A stretch of DNA of 40,723 bases from JAGCJX01 sp045638645 (GTDB taxonomy: Bacteria; Bacteroidota; Bacteroidia; Bacteroidales; UBA932): positions 1 to 40,723 of the forward strand of contig JAZUBU010000013.1 of NCBI GenBank assembly GCA_045638645.1, read 5' to 3'. Below the pieces are notes generated by a model. The model worked only from the letters and a program-made list of their open reading frames with translations, was not told where the DNA came from and ran no database searches. The position numbers and the translations under genes were made by a program. Every line of letters begins with the position of its first letter. Position 1 is the first letter of the stretch. This document shows positions 17,545 to 25,193 of the stretch, piece after piece.

Positions 17545-18312
17545 ATGCCTCAACTCAACTTACAGAATCCGATTCTTTTCTTCGATATTGAAAGCACCGG
17601 GCTCAATGTGGCCACGGACCGCATCGTAGAAATCAGTGCATTGAAGGTAATGCCCAACGGAGATCAGGAAATCAAGACCCGCCGGATCAACCCGACCATA
17701 CCCATACCGGCTGAAGCACAAGCCATCCACGGAATCAGCGATGAAGACGTAAAGGATTGCCCGACCTTCAACCAAATAGCCAAAAGTATGGCCCAATGGA
17801 TGAAAGGCTGTGATATTGCAGGATACAACTCCATCAAATTTGATATTCCGTTGCTGGCAGAAGAATTCCTGCGGGCTGGCGTTGACTTTGATTTCCGCAA
17901 ACGGAAGCTGGTCGATGTTCAGAACATCTTCCACAAGATGGAACAGCGGACCTTGAGTGCTGCCTACCGTTTCTATTGTCAAAAGGAATTGGAGAATGCC
18001 CACTCTGCCGAAGCAGACACCGTCGCCACCTATGAGATCCTGCTGGCACAACTGGAGCGCTATCCCAATGAGTTGAAGAATGATGTCGAATTCCTGGCTA
18101 ACTTCTCTACCCGATCCAAAATCGCCGATTATGCAGGAAGAATGGCCTACAACGAGAAAGGTGAGGTCGTCTTCAACTTCGGCAAACACCGAGGCAAAAA
18201 GGTAGCCGATGTCTTACGGGCAGAACCCAGCTACTACAACTGGATGATGGACGGGGATTTTACCCAGGATACAAAAAAAATATTGACTGAAATCAAACTT
18301 TCGTTACTTTGA
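17545..18312 (+). CDS. DnaQ-like 3'-5' exonuclease (DEDDh)
   Basis: I start it at the ATG at 17545 (MPQLNLQNPILFFDIESTG), 5 bases after dnaN, giving 255 residues; the longer frame runs into dnaN. The DEDDh residues are visible: D and E in FDIESTGL, D in GYNSIKFDIPLL, and HSAEADT near 152-158. The exonuclease domain occupies about 1-180. A C-terminal part (FNFGKHRGKKVADVL ... YYNWMMDGDF) resembles the small DUF3820-like module seen on some exonucleases. Its place after dnaN suggests a proofreading or repair role, either as the epsilon subunit or as a separate exonuclease. Its stop TGA overlaps the TTG start of the next gene. Confidence 0.9.
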   Translation: MPQLNLQNPILFFDIESTGLNVATDRIVEISALKVMPNGDQEIKTRRINPTIPIPAEAQAIHGISDEDVKDCPTFNQIAKSMAQWMKGCDIAGYNSIKFDIPLLAEEFLRAGVDFDFRKRKLVDVQNIFHKMEQRTLSAAYRFYCQKELENAHSAEADTVATYEILLAQLERYPNELKNDVEFLANFSTRSKIADYAGRMAYNEKGEVVFNFGKHRGKKVADVLRAEPSYYNWMMDGDFTQDTKKILTEIKLSLL

Positions 18313-18863
18313 ACATCCTTGTAGTTCCGAACCAACAGCAAGGTTTCTATTACCGGCCTGACTCTACCTTGATCCGAGATTTGCGTGCCTACTACCTTCC
18401 GGATGAGGTAGATCAGATTCGTGTATCACCGGTCCTCTCCCTGCGTATGCGCAAGCCAGGGAAAGCCATTGCTCCCCGATTTGCTGAACGTTATTGGGAC
18501 AGTGTCGGTTTCGGTTTGCTGATTCATCCACGACTCAAAGATCAAGAGCAGGCGTATCGGGAATTTGTCGAAAATGCTTTGGATTACACCACCCTCATTC
18601 CCTTAAAGACAAGACCCATCGAAGGTTTTGCAGAAACCGTGGATGTTGCTTATCACCTGAACGGAACCTGTTTTTATCAAACAGACAGACTTCCTCAACA
18701 AGCCCAATGGCCGGAGATTATTGCACAAGTTTCCAATGGTTGCTCCTTGCGCATCGGGGACCTCATCCTCGTGGCTTTGGCAGAAGCAATTCCTGTCAGC
18801 ATCGGTTCCAAGTTGACCGCTTGCTGGAACGAAGACCCCTTGTTTGATTTAGAGATCCGTTAG
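18309..18863 (+). CDS. FAH-fold protein with degenerate active site
   Basis: Protein of 184 residues starting at a TTG that overlaps the exonuclease stop (TTGA), which suggests coupled translation. The frame of a fumarylacetoacetate hydrolase-family protein is readable: RPDSTLIRD (16-24), GKAIAPRFAERYWDSV (51-66) and SLRIGDLIL (146-154) match the family's KPDSALLKD, GKNIAERFAHRYYD and FTLKIGDLIF segments. The metal-binding ETE in the usual HYETELVV is SPV here (40-42). The following aspartate segment (DFTARDLQ) reads LLIHPRLKD, and the TGTPAGVG loop reads VALAEAIP. It is therefore probably not a metal-dependent hydrolase. Its role is unknown; placement suggests a link to dnaN or the exonuclease. 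The last 15 bases overlap baiN. Confidence 0.8.
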   Translation: MNILVVPNQQQGFYYRPDSTLIRDLRAYYLPDEVDQIRVSPVLSLRMRKPGKAIAPRFAERYWDSVGFGLLIHPRLKDQEQAYREFVENALDYTTLIPLKTRPIEGFAETVDVAYHLNGTCFYQTDRLPQQAQWPEIIAQVSNGCSLRIGDLILVALAEAIPVSIGSKLTACWNEDPLFDLEIR

Positions 18864-20081
18864 TTTCTTCCGGAGTACAGCAGCAGCTGTAGCCGCCGTT
18901 GAGAACGCAATCTGCAGGTTGTAGCCTCCCGTATCCCCATCCAGGTCCAAGACCTCTCCGATGAAATACAATCCCGGCACAGACTTGGACTCCAGGGTCT
19001 TTCGGGAAACAGCCTTGAGTGACACCCCGCCTGCCGTCACAACCGCCCGGTTGTACGATCCATACTCCGCAATCGGGAACTTCCAGTTCTTCAGTGCCCG
19101 AGGCAGGTGTTCCTCCTTCAAACCGGGGTGCGCCGCATAGAACGGATACACCAACTGCTTCGGCATCATCTTACGAAGCAATTCCCTCATTTGAATCTTC
19201 GGTTGCGCTGCCTTCTCGCGACGGATTCTGGCAAAAAGCTGGTCTTCCGTCAGATTGGGTTTCAAGTCAACCGACACCCATACCTTCTCCTTGTTCAGCA
19301 AAGCCCGCACGGCCTTTCGACTGACACGGAAAGCAACACCGCCCTCCATGCCCAATTCTGTAAACGAGAACTCGCCTTCTTCCTGCTGTACCAGATTTCC
19401 TCCTACCCACAGGTCCACACGCACATTCGTCAACAAGATTCCTTCCAGATTCTCATCGTAATGCTGCGGTTTCAACGCCGTAATAGCCGGAAAACACGGC
19501 ACCATCGGATGTTGCAGGGATTCTGCCCATCGGTGACCGTCTCCCGTACTGCCCGTCATCGGATACGAAAGTCCTCCGGTAGCCACCACAACGTAATCGG
19601 CTTCCCAACGGGTTTCTCCCGAAGGTGTGAGCACCTTCAGTTCAAACTTTCCATCCGCCTCGCGACGATGAAGATCCTCCACCGCATGTTCCGGCAAACA
19701 TGCTACACCTCCACGCTCGACGACATCCATCAAGGCATCCAAGACATCCAGGCTCCGGTCACTTTCCGGAAAGACACGTTCCCCGCGCTCCACCTTGGTT
19801 GCCAGACCCGCTTCCTGAAAAAATTGGACAAGCCCTTCGTTGCTGAATGCATAAAAGGAGTTTTTCAAGAAACTGGCATCCGGATGAATGTGTTGCTGGA
19901 ACTCATTCCAGGGACGCATGTTGGTCAGGTTACAACGTCCCTTGCCGGTAATCAGCAACTTCCGCCCAAAACGTTCGCGTTTTTCCATTAAAACAACCCG
20001 TGCACCGGTATTTCCCAATTTGGCCGCAGCCATCATACCTGCGGCACCTCCTCCGATGATGATAACATTTGCTGAATTCAT
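18849..20081 (-). CDS. BaiN/HI0933-like flavoprotein
   Basis: FAD-dependent oxidoreductase-like protein of 410 residues, started at the ATG at 20081 (MNSANVIIIGGGAAGMMAA); the upstream extension would run through the tRNA promoter. The Rossmann motif GGGAAG is at 10-15, followed by the family signature GRKLLITGKGRCNLTN. GGLSYPMTGSTGDGHRWA and the C-terminal FAD segment (GLYFIGEVLDLDGDTGGYN) complete the pattern. Physiological substrates are unknown for most members; the BaiN name comes from bile acid dehydroxylation clusters and need not apply. It is convergent with the FAH-fold gene and divergent from the tRNA. Confidence 0.9.
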   Translation of the reverse strand: MNSANVIIIGGGAAGMMAAAKLGNTGARVVLMEKRERFGRKLLITGKGRCNLTNMRPWNEFQQHIHPDASFLKNSFYAFSNEGLVQFFQEAGLATKVERGERVFPESDRSLDVLDALMDVVERGGVACLPEHAVEDLHRREADGKFELKVLTPSGETRWEADYVVVATGGLSYPMTGSTGDGHRWAESLQHPMVPCFPAITALKPQHYDENLEGILLTNVRVDLWVGGNLVQQEEGEFSFTELGMEGGVAFRVSRKAVRALLNKEKVWVSVDLKPNLTEDQLFARIRREKAAQPKIQMRELLRKMMPKQLVYPFYAAHPGLKEEHLPRALKNWKFPIAEYGSYNRAVVTAGGVSLKAVSRKTLESKSVPGLYFIGEVLDLDGDTGGYNLQIAFSTAATAAAVLRKKLTDL

Positions 20082-20104
20082 GGTACAAAGAAAATAAATT
20101 TTTC

Positions 20105-20112
20105 TATATTTG
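20105..20112 (+). promoter_or_regulatory. -7 box for tRNA-Thr
   Basis: TATATTTG is a perfect -7 box 15 bases before the mature tRNA 5' end, predicting a transcription start near 20118 and a short 5' leader for RNase P to remove. Confidence 0.55.
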
Positions 20113-20127
20113 CAGCCTGAAATGAAA

Positions 20128-20203
20128 GCCACTTTAGCTCAGCTGGTAGAGCAGCTCATTCGTAATGAGCAGGTCGCGGGTTCGAGTCCCGTGAGTGGCT
20201 CCA
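20128..20203 (+). tRNA. tRNA-Thr (anticodon CGT)
   Basis: A full cloverleaf can be drawn. The acceptor stem GCCACTT pairs with GAGTGGC, with one G-U pair. The D arm contains AGCTCAGCTGGTAGAGC. The anticodon stem GCTCA/TGAGC encloses TTCGTAA with anticodon CGT, and the T arm contains GTTCGAGTC. The discriminator T is followed by an encoded CCA (20201-20203). It should read ACG codons. The frame across it gives the peptide LAQLVEQLIRNEQVAGSSPV, a known type of artefact from tRNA translation. Confidence 0.97.
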
Positions 20204-21276
20204 CGGCCTCTATATTTTTAGGGGCCTTTTTTTTGCTCACACTTCTGGTCGGCTGCCAGCCGAAACAAAACCAACCGGTCCAACTCATTCCCAATGAATA
20301 CGCCCAGTTGTATTCCCTGGAGCAAACTGACTCGACTTATTCACTGACCTGCCAAACGCAAGCAAGACGATCAGAAAGCCTGAACTGGACCCGAAACCAA
20401 CCCTTCCAACGCATCGTTTGCATGTCCTCTTCCCACCTGGCCTACTTGGACGCATTGGATGCAACAGACGTCGTTATCGGTGTTTCCGGCCACCGGTATA
20501 TTTCCAATGCAGCCATCCTGAGGGCTATTGACGAAGGAACGGTGGTGGATGTCGGCTATGATCAGAACCTCAACTACGAACAGCTCCTTCTTCTGCAACC
20601 GGACTTGATTTTGGCCTACCACGTAAGCGGGCAGGATAACAGTGCCTTGGACCGCTTACAGAAACTTGGGCTGCCCGTCTTTGTCATTCCGGATTATAGG
20701 GAAGAGCATCCGCTAGGAAAATTAGAATACCTAAGGCTTTTTGGTGCGCTGGTCGGGAAAGAGCAAGTAGCGGATTCCATTTTCCGCGCCCGCTGCCAGG
20801 CCTACAATGATTTAAAAGAAATCGCACAAAAGCAGGGAAAGGAGCGTAAAAAAATCCTGATCAATCTCCCGTACAAAGACACCTGGTACATCCCCGGCGC
20901 AAACAGCAATTTCAGTCATCTGATCCAAGATGCAGGCGGAGAAATCCTGGGAGCCAAGACCACGACGGCCGAATCATACCCCTATAGCTTTGAAGAAGTC
21001 CTGCTGCTGGCCATGGAGGCCGATTTATGGCTACATCCCGGCAATTCCCTGAATCTGAACGACATTCGCCAGAGCCACCGTCTTTATGAACAGATCCCCT
21101 GCCTGAAACTGGGGTCCGTATACAACAACACCCGCCGACAAACAGCGGGTGGTGGTAATGATTTCTGGGAAACTGGGGTTACCGAACCCGAAAAGATTCT
21201 GGAAGACCTCATCCGGATCTTGCACCCCGATTTGCTACCGGAACAGGAGTTCCATTATTACATCTCGCTTCCGTAA
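20191..21276 (+). CDS. BtuF/FepB-like substrate-binding lipoprotein
   Basis: Periplasmic-binding-protein family (PF01497-type) protein for cobalamin or iron-siderophore uptake. Signs are RIVCMSSSHLAYLDALDATD, LLLQPDLILAYHVSGQ, LGLPVFVIPDYREEHPLGK and the C-terminal helix after WETGVTEPEKIL. A lipobox LVGC sits at the end of a hydrophobic run. No ATG lies in frame between the tRNA and the lipobox. The nearest usable start is GTG at 20191 inside the tRNA 3' end, giving a 21-residue signal without a basic N-region (about 361 residues in all); an ATG at 20122 at the tRNA 5' leader is the alternative. No permease or ATPase partner is nearby. The stop is 6 bases from the convergent mnmA stop. The start is uncertain; the family call is firm. 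Confidence 0.85.
   Translation: MSGSTASIFLGAFFLLTLLVGCQPKQNQPVQLIPNEYAQLYSLEQTDSTYSLTCQTQARRSESLNWTRNQPFQRIVCMSSSHLAYLDALDATDVVIGVSGHRYISNAAILRAIDEGTVVDVGYDQNLNYEQLLLLQPDLILAYHVSGQDNSALDRLQKLGLPVFVIPDYREEHPLGKLEYLRLFGALVGKEQVADSIFRARCQAYNDLKEIAQKQGKERKKILINLPYKDTWYIPGANSNFSHLIQDAGGEILGAKTTTAESYPYSFEEVLLLAMEADLWLHPGNSLNLNDIRQSHRLYEQIPCLKLGSVYNNTRRQTAGGGNDFWETGVTEPEKILEDLIRILHPDLLPEQEFHYYISLP
20205..20234 (+). terminator. Rho-independent terminator of tRNA-Thr
   Basis: Stem GGCCTC (20205-20210) pairs with GGGGCC (20221-20226), including one G-U pair, around a 10-base AT-rich loop, and is followed by eight T (20227-20234). It begins two bases after the tRNA CCA. The same bases encode the hydrophobic core of the following lipoprotein's signal sequence. 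Confidence 0.75.
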
Positions 21277-21282
21277 GTGCCG

Positions 21283-22479
21283 TTATCGGTTGATGACACC
21301 GCTACCAACCAATTCTCCGTCTGTAGCGTACCAAGCCGCAAACTGACCGGGTGTAATACCCCGTTGGGGTTCGTCAAACACCAGATACAAGGCTTCCTCG
21401 CAGCGGATCAAGCGCCCCTTCTGCAGCGGTTGCCGATAACGGATCCGAATCAAGTACTCCCGCTCTTCTCCCACAGCCATCTCCAGATCGGGACGAACCC
21501 AATGGATTTCTTCCGGTAAAATGGCCAAGGCCGGACGGAACAAACCCGGATGATCCTGTCCTTCTCCGACAAAAATCAGATTCTTTTCAATATCGATGTG
21601 GATGATAAAAATGGGCTGCTGATGGCCGCCGATGTTCAATCCTTTGCGCTGTCCGATGGTATAATATTGGGCCCCTACGTGTTTACCGATTACCTTCCCA
21701 TCCTTAAAGTGGTACGAGCGAGGCTCTGCCAACTCGGCCAAAGAAGTGGCCGGTTGCGGAGTTTCCCGTTCATAATAATCGCGAAAGATCTCAACCACTT
21801 TGCCTTCTTTGGGTGCCAGTTTCTGTTGCAGAAAAACCGGCAAGTCCACCTTTCCTACAAAACAAATCCCCTGCGAATCTTTCTTTTCAGCACTGGGCAA
21901 ATCTGCCTCCCGGGCCAATTCTCGAACCCTGGGTTTTTCCAATGCTCCGATGGGAAACAGAGCTTTTTCCAATTGGTCCTGGGACAATTGGCACAAAAAA
22001 TAGCTTTGATCTTTGTTTCCGTCAGCACCGGCAATCAGGCGATAAACCGGTTTCCCATCGGGACCCAGCACCGTATCCTTTTGGCAATAGTGTCCGGTAG
22101 CCACATAGTCTGCGCCCAAGGACAAGGCATGATGCAGGAAGGCATCAAACTTGATTTCACGATTGCAGAGTACGTCCGGATTGGGAGTCCGTCCTTTTTC
22201 ATACTCTGAAAACATATAGTCGACCACACGTTGTCGGTACGTGTCTGACAAATCCACAAAATGAAAAGGGATATCCAATTTGCGAGCTACCATCCGGGCT
22301 ACGCTCAGATCCTCTTCCCACTCACAATCCCCGTGCAACGTACCGGTGGTATCGTGCCAATTCTGCATAAACAAGGCAAATACGTCATAACCTTGTTCTT
22401 TCAACAAAAGTGCGGCTACGCTGGAATCTACCCCACCCGATAGCCCCACTGCAACTTTGATATGTTTCTTGGATTCCAT
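21283..22479 (-). CDS. mnmA: tRNA-specific 2-thiouridylase MnmA
   Basis: ATP-dependent enzyme of 398 residues that thiolates U34 of tRNAs for Lys, Glu and Gln. The PP-loop SGGVDSSVAA lies at 14-23, after KVAVGLSGG. Both catalytic cysteines are visible: one in NPDVLCNREIKFD (about 105) and one in SQGICFVGKV (about 205). The C-terminal beta-barrel domain follows YTIGQRKGLNIGG. The gene starts 12 bases beyond the SRP RNA 3' end. Since that RNA ends in a T-rich terminator, mnmA may depend on read-through or an unseen promoter. Confidence 0.96.
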   Translation of the reverse strand: MESKKHIKVAVGLSGGVDSSVAALLLKEQGYDVFALFMQNWHDTTGTLHGDCEWEEDLSVARMVARKLDIPFHFVDLSDTYRQRVVDYMFSEYEKGRTPNPDVLCNREIKFDAFLHHALSLGADYVATGHYCQKDTVLGPDGKPVYRLIAGADGNKDQSYFLCQLSQDQLEKALFPIGALEKPRVRELAREADLPSAEKKDSQGICFVGKVDLPVFLQQKLAPKEGKVVEIFRDYYERETPQPATSLAELAEPRSYHFKDGKVIGKHVGAQYYTIGQRKGLNIGGHQQPIFIIHIDIEKNLIFVGEGQDHPGLFRPALAILPEEIHWVRPDLEMAVGEEREYLIRIRYRQPLQKGRLIRCEEALYLVFDEPQRGITPGQFAAWYATDGELVGSGVINR

Positions 22480-22480
22480 A

Positions 22481-22498
22481 CAAATAAAAAAGGGTAAG
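22481..22498 (-). terminator. Terminator of SRP RNA
   Basis: The closing stem of the RNA ends CTTACCC and is followed on the minus strand by TTTTTTATTTG, giving stem plus T-run termination just before the mnmA start. Confidence 0.55.
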
Positions 22499-22589
22499 CT
22501 GAATACATCGCACCGCTACAACCACTGTACCCTTGCTACCTTCCGGTCCTGGGGGAGTTAAGTAGGAGCTGGTCGTGTATGACTTACCC
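22492..22589 (-). ncRNA. ffs: Signal recognition particle RNA (4.5S-like)
   Basis: On the minus strand the 5' GGGTAAG (22583-22589) pairs with the 3' CTTACCC (22492-22498). The conserved domain IV apical region reads CAGGACCGGAAGGTAGCAAG, with the GGAA tetraloop and the asymmetric internal loop that binds Ffh. Length is about 98 nt, as expected for a small bacterial SRP RNA. A perfect -7 box lies immediately upstream and a T-run (minus strand, 22481-22491) follows. Confidence 0.93.
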
Positions 22590-22594
22590 GGACG

Positions 22595-22602
22595 CAAAGG
22601 TA
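22595..22602 (-). promoter_or_regulatory. -7 box for SRP RNA
   Basis: TACCTTTG on the minus strand is a perfect match whose last base is 6 bases from the proposed RNA 5' end at 22589, fitting the usual -7 to +1 distance. Confidence 0.6.
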
Positions 22603-22621
22603 ATACTTTTTTTTATTCTTG

Positions 22622-23107
22622 CTAATGTTTTTCCGGCAAATTGTCAAAAACGAAAGGCAGCAGCGAGGAGATCCCCTCAAAGACCAAAACTTTGTCTGCA
22701 CTTCCTACCAGGATCCGCAGCGGAGCCTTTGCCCGTTGTTCGGTCTCCACCAATACCTGACGACAGGCTCCACAAGGATAGGTGTAGGTCGATGTGATGA
22801 CACCGTTCACCGCCGCCACCACAGCCAAGGCTTCAATCGGATCATCCGGCCACGCCGCATGGGCATAGAAAACAGCTGTACGCTCCGCACAAATTCCTGA
22901 GGGATAAGCGGCATTCTCTTGATTGGATCCGTTCACGATCCGACCGCTACGCAAGCGCAAAGCGGCTCCCACGCAAAAATTGGAATACGGGGCGTAGGCA
23001 TTTTGCGTTGCTACCATGGCCGCTTCCATCAAGGCTCGATCCTGTACCGGCATTTCTGCCATAGATTCATACTCTTCGTAAGGTATGACCAATGTCATTT
23101 TCTTCAT
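22622..23107 (-). CDS. cdd: Cytidine deaminase
   Basis: Zinc-dependent salvage enzyme of about 161 residues converting cytidine and deoxycytidine to the uridine forms. The zinc site is complete: CAERTAVF with the catalytic glutamate, and PCGACRQ with two ligating cysteines. APYSNFCVGAAL before it and GSNQENAAYPSG in between are typical. The annotated ATG at 23107 coincides with the predicted transcription start; a second ATG at 23098 (after MKK) would leave a 9-nt leader and may be the real start. Confidence 0.95.
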   Translation of the reverse strand: MKKMTLVIPYEEYESMAEMPVQDRALMEAAMVATQNAYAPYSNFCVGAALRLRSGRIVNGSNQENAAYPSGICAERTAVFYAHAAWPDDPIEALAVVAAVNGVITSTYTYPCGACRQVLVETEQRAKAPLRILVGSADKVLVFEGISSLLPFVFDNLPEKH

Positions 23108-23112
23108 ATTCG

Positions 23113-23120
23113 CAAATATA
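23113..23120 (-). promoter_or_regulatory. -7 box for cdd
   Basis: TATATTTG on the minus strand is a perfect match ending 6 bases before the cdd ATG at 23107, so the transcript should have no or almost no 5' leader. Confidence 0.55.
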
Positions 23121-23150
23121 GGAATATTTTCTTCATTTATGGTTTCATAC

Positions 23151-23158
23151 TATCTTTG
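23151..23158 (+). promoter_or_regulatory. -7 box for the glucosaminidase gene
   Basis: TATCTTTG is a perfect match ending 8 bases before the ATG at 23167, with TTTT/TTTC at the -33 position. A start 5-6 bases downstream gives a leader of only 2-4 nt. Confidence 0.55.
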
Positions 23159-23166
23159 TAGGCATA

Positions 23167-24150
23167 ATGAAATACCTGACACATTTACGGATCGTTTGCC
23201 TTCTCTTCGGTTGTATCCTGGCAACATCGGCTCTCGCCCAAAAGCGAACCAGCCGAAGCGAATACATTGAAGCCTACAAAGATATTGCCATCAAACAGAT
23301 GAAGACACACGGAATCCCGGCCAGCATTACGCTGGCACAAGGCTGTCTGGAATCCGGTGATGGCAACTCCTTCCTGGCATCCGAAGCCAACAATCACTTT
23401 GGTATCAAATGCCACGGATGGAACGGTCAAAGTGTACGCCGGGATGATGACGCCAAAAATGAATGCTTCCGCAAATACAAAAACGCAGAAGAATCGTTCA
23501 ACGACCATGCAGATTTTATCCGCTACCGGGACCGTTATGCATTTCTTTTTGACCTGGAAATCACGGACTACAAAGGGTGGGCGCACGGACTCAAAAAAGC
23601 CGGCTATGCAACGGATCCTCAATATGCCCAACGGTTGATCAAAATCATCGAAGACAGCCAGCTGTATCGCTACGATGAAGAGGGTATCCAGAAAAGCAAA
23701 CAACAGGACAAGTACTTTCCCCCCTCTCCGGCCGAACTGCAACAAATCAGGGCCCTGGATCCGATGGAACGTTCCTCCCTGTATAAATATTCGCAAGGAC
23801 GTACCCTGTATGTCATGAACAACGTAGCATACGTGCTTGCCAATGAAGGAGATACCTACCAATCCATTGCCGAAGAATACCAGCTCTTCACCAAAGAAAT
23901 CCTCCGATTCAATGATTTGAAAGAAGACCAACCCATCGCACCAGGAACGGTCGTATACCTGGAGGCCAAAAAGAAAAAGGCTCAAAAACACCTGGAACTC
24001 CACATCGCCGAAGAAGGAGAGACCTACTACGAACTCTCACAACGCTACGCCATCCGCTTGTCCTCCTTGTGCAAATACAACGGGGTTTCTCCCGATGCAA
24101 CTGCACACGAGGGAGAACGAATTTTCTTGCGACGCTCAAAAGTTGATTAA
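23167..24150 (+). CDS. Secreted N-acetylglucosaminidase with two LysM domains
   Basis: Peptidoglycan hydrolase of 327 residues. A signal peptide ends near ATSALAQ (about 26). The glucosaminidase (Flg-type, PF01832) domain spans about 30-175, with ITLAQGCLESGDGNS containing the likely catalytic glutamate, then NNHFGIKCHGW and FRKYKNAEESFNDHADFI. Two LysM domains follow, beginning YVLANEGDTYQSIAEEY and HIAEEGETYYELSQRY. It should cleave the glycan backbone while held to peptidoglycan by LysM. MltG follows after 5 bases on the same strand, making a small peptidoglycan-cutting operon. Confidence 0.93.
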   Translation: MKYLTHLRIVCLLFGCILATSALAQKRTSRSEYIEAYKDIAIKQMKTHGIPASITLAQGCLESGDGNSFLASEANNHFGIKCHGWNGQSVRRDDDAKNECFRKYKNAEESFNDHADFIRYRDRYAFLFDLEITDYKGWAHGLKKAGYATDPQYAQRLIKIIEDSQLYRYDEEGIQKSKQQDKYFPPSPAELQQIRALDPMERSSLYKYSQGRTLYVMNNVAYVLANEGDTYQSIAEEYQLFTKEILRFNDLKEDQPIAPGTVVYLEAKKKKAQKHLELHIAEEGETYYELSQRYAIRLSSLCKYNGVSPDATAHEGERIFLRRSKVD

Positions 24151-24155
24151 CGATT

Positions 24156-25193
24156 ATGAAAAAGAATACATATAAAATCCTCCTGGGAGTATTGATCGTG
24201 CTGGCAGGCACCTGTGCCGGTATCGGTACCGACTACTACCTCAAATTCATCAAACCGGATGTGCGTCAGGAATGCATCTTCTACATTCATCCGAACCAGA
24301 ATTATGCAGCGTTCCTGGACTCCTTGAACCAGGCTGAAGTTTTCCACCATCCCAAGCGTTTCCAGCGCGCAGCCGGGCAACGGGGGCTGGAACAATACCT
24401 CAAAGTGGGCCGCTACAAGATCACACCCGAGATGAGCAACCAGGAGATCATCCGGACATTCGCAAACGGATGGCAGACCCCGCAACGGATTACGTTCAAG
24501 GGATATATCAAAACATTGGAGCAGCTGGCCTCCTATTTTGACAGAAACTTTGCGGCGGACTCGAGCGAATTCATGCAAGCTTTGAGCGATACAACCCTCC
24601 AAAAAGGACTTGGGTTAAAACCCGAAACCATGCTCTCCCTCTTTCTGCCCAATACGTATGAAATGTATTGGACCACCTCCCCGACAGCTGTGATCCAACG
24701 ATTCAAGAAAGAATACGATGTCTTTTGGAACGAAGAACGGTTAGCGAAGGCAAAGAAACTGGGCCTGACTCCTACCCAGGTCATCACCCTGGCTTCCATC
24801 ATCATCCAGGAAACCAACCACGAACCGGAACAACCGGCGATGGCCGCTGTTTACCTGAACCGCTTGAAAAAAGGCATGAAATTACAAGCCTGCCCTACGG
24901 TCATCTATGCGCTCAAAGATGTGGAACCGGGTATCCGACGTGTGCTGAATCGGCACCTCAATTACGACTCCCCGTACAATACCTACAAATATGCAGGACT
25001 TCCTCCGGGACCGATTGCTGTGCCCAGCCTGGCCGCCATCGACGCTGTCCTGAACCGGGATTCCAACCAATACCTATATTTCTGCGCCAACTCCAATTTT
25101 GACGGAACACATAAGTTCACCGCCTCGTACCAGGAACACCTGCGCAACGGAAGAGCCTATCAGAAAGCACTGAAAGCCCGTCAGTCAAAATAA
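24156..25193 (+). CDS. mltG: Endolytic murein transglycosylase MltG
   Basis: Inner-membrane lytic transglycosylase of 345 residues that is thought to end glycan strand growth. An N-terminal membrane helix (ILLGVLIVLAGTCAGIG) precedes a LysM-like domain. The catalytic YceG region contains LASIIIQETNHEPEQP, MAAVYLNRLKKGMKLQ and DSPYNTYKYAGLPPGPIAVP. The glutamate of QET is the expected catalytic residue. One oddity: the usual LQADPTV reads LQACPTV here, with cysteine for a well-conserved aspartate. The last 13 bases overlap the convergent ctpA gene. Confidence 0.94.
   Translation: MKKNTYKILLGVLIVLAGTCAGIGTDYYLKFIKPDVRQECIFYIHPNQNYAAFLDSLNQAEVFHHPKRFQRAAGQRGLEQYLKVGRYKITPEMSNQEIIRTFANGWQTPQRITFKGYIKTLEQLASYFDRNFAADSSEFMQALSDTTLQKGLGLKPETMLSLFLPNTYEMYWTTSPTAVIQRFKKEYDVFWNEERLAKAKKLGLTPTQVITLASIIIQETNHEPEQPAMAAVYLNRLKKGMKLQACPTVIYALKDVEPGIRRVLNRHLNYDSPYNTYKYAGLPPGPIAVPSLAAIDAVLNRDSNQYLYFCANSNFDGTHKFTASYQEHLRNGRAYQKALKARQSK

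Noticed and set aside
20110..20203. N-terminal extension of the BtuF-like protein through the tRNA
   Set aside because: The peptide is simply the translated tRNA-Thr sequence. The family domain begins only after the lipobox, so the full extension is unlikely to be protein.
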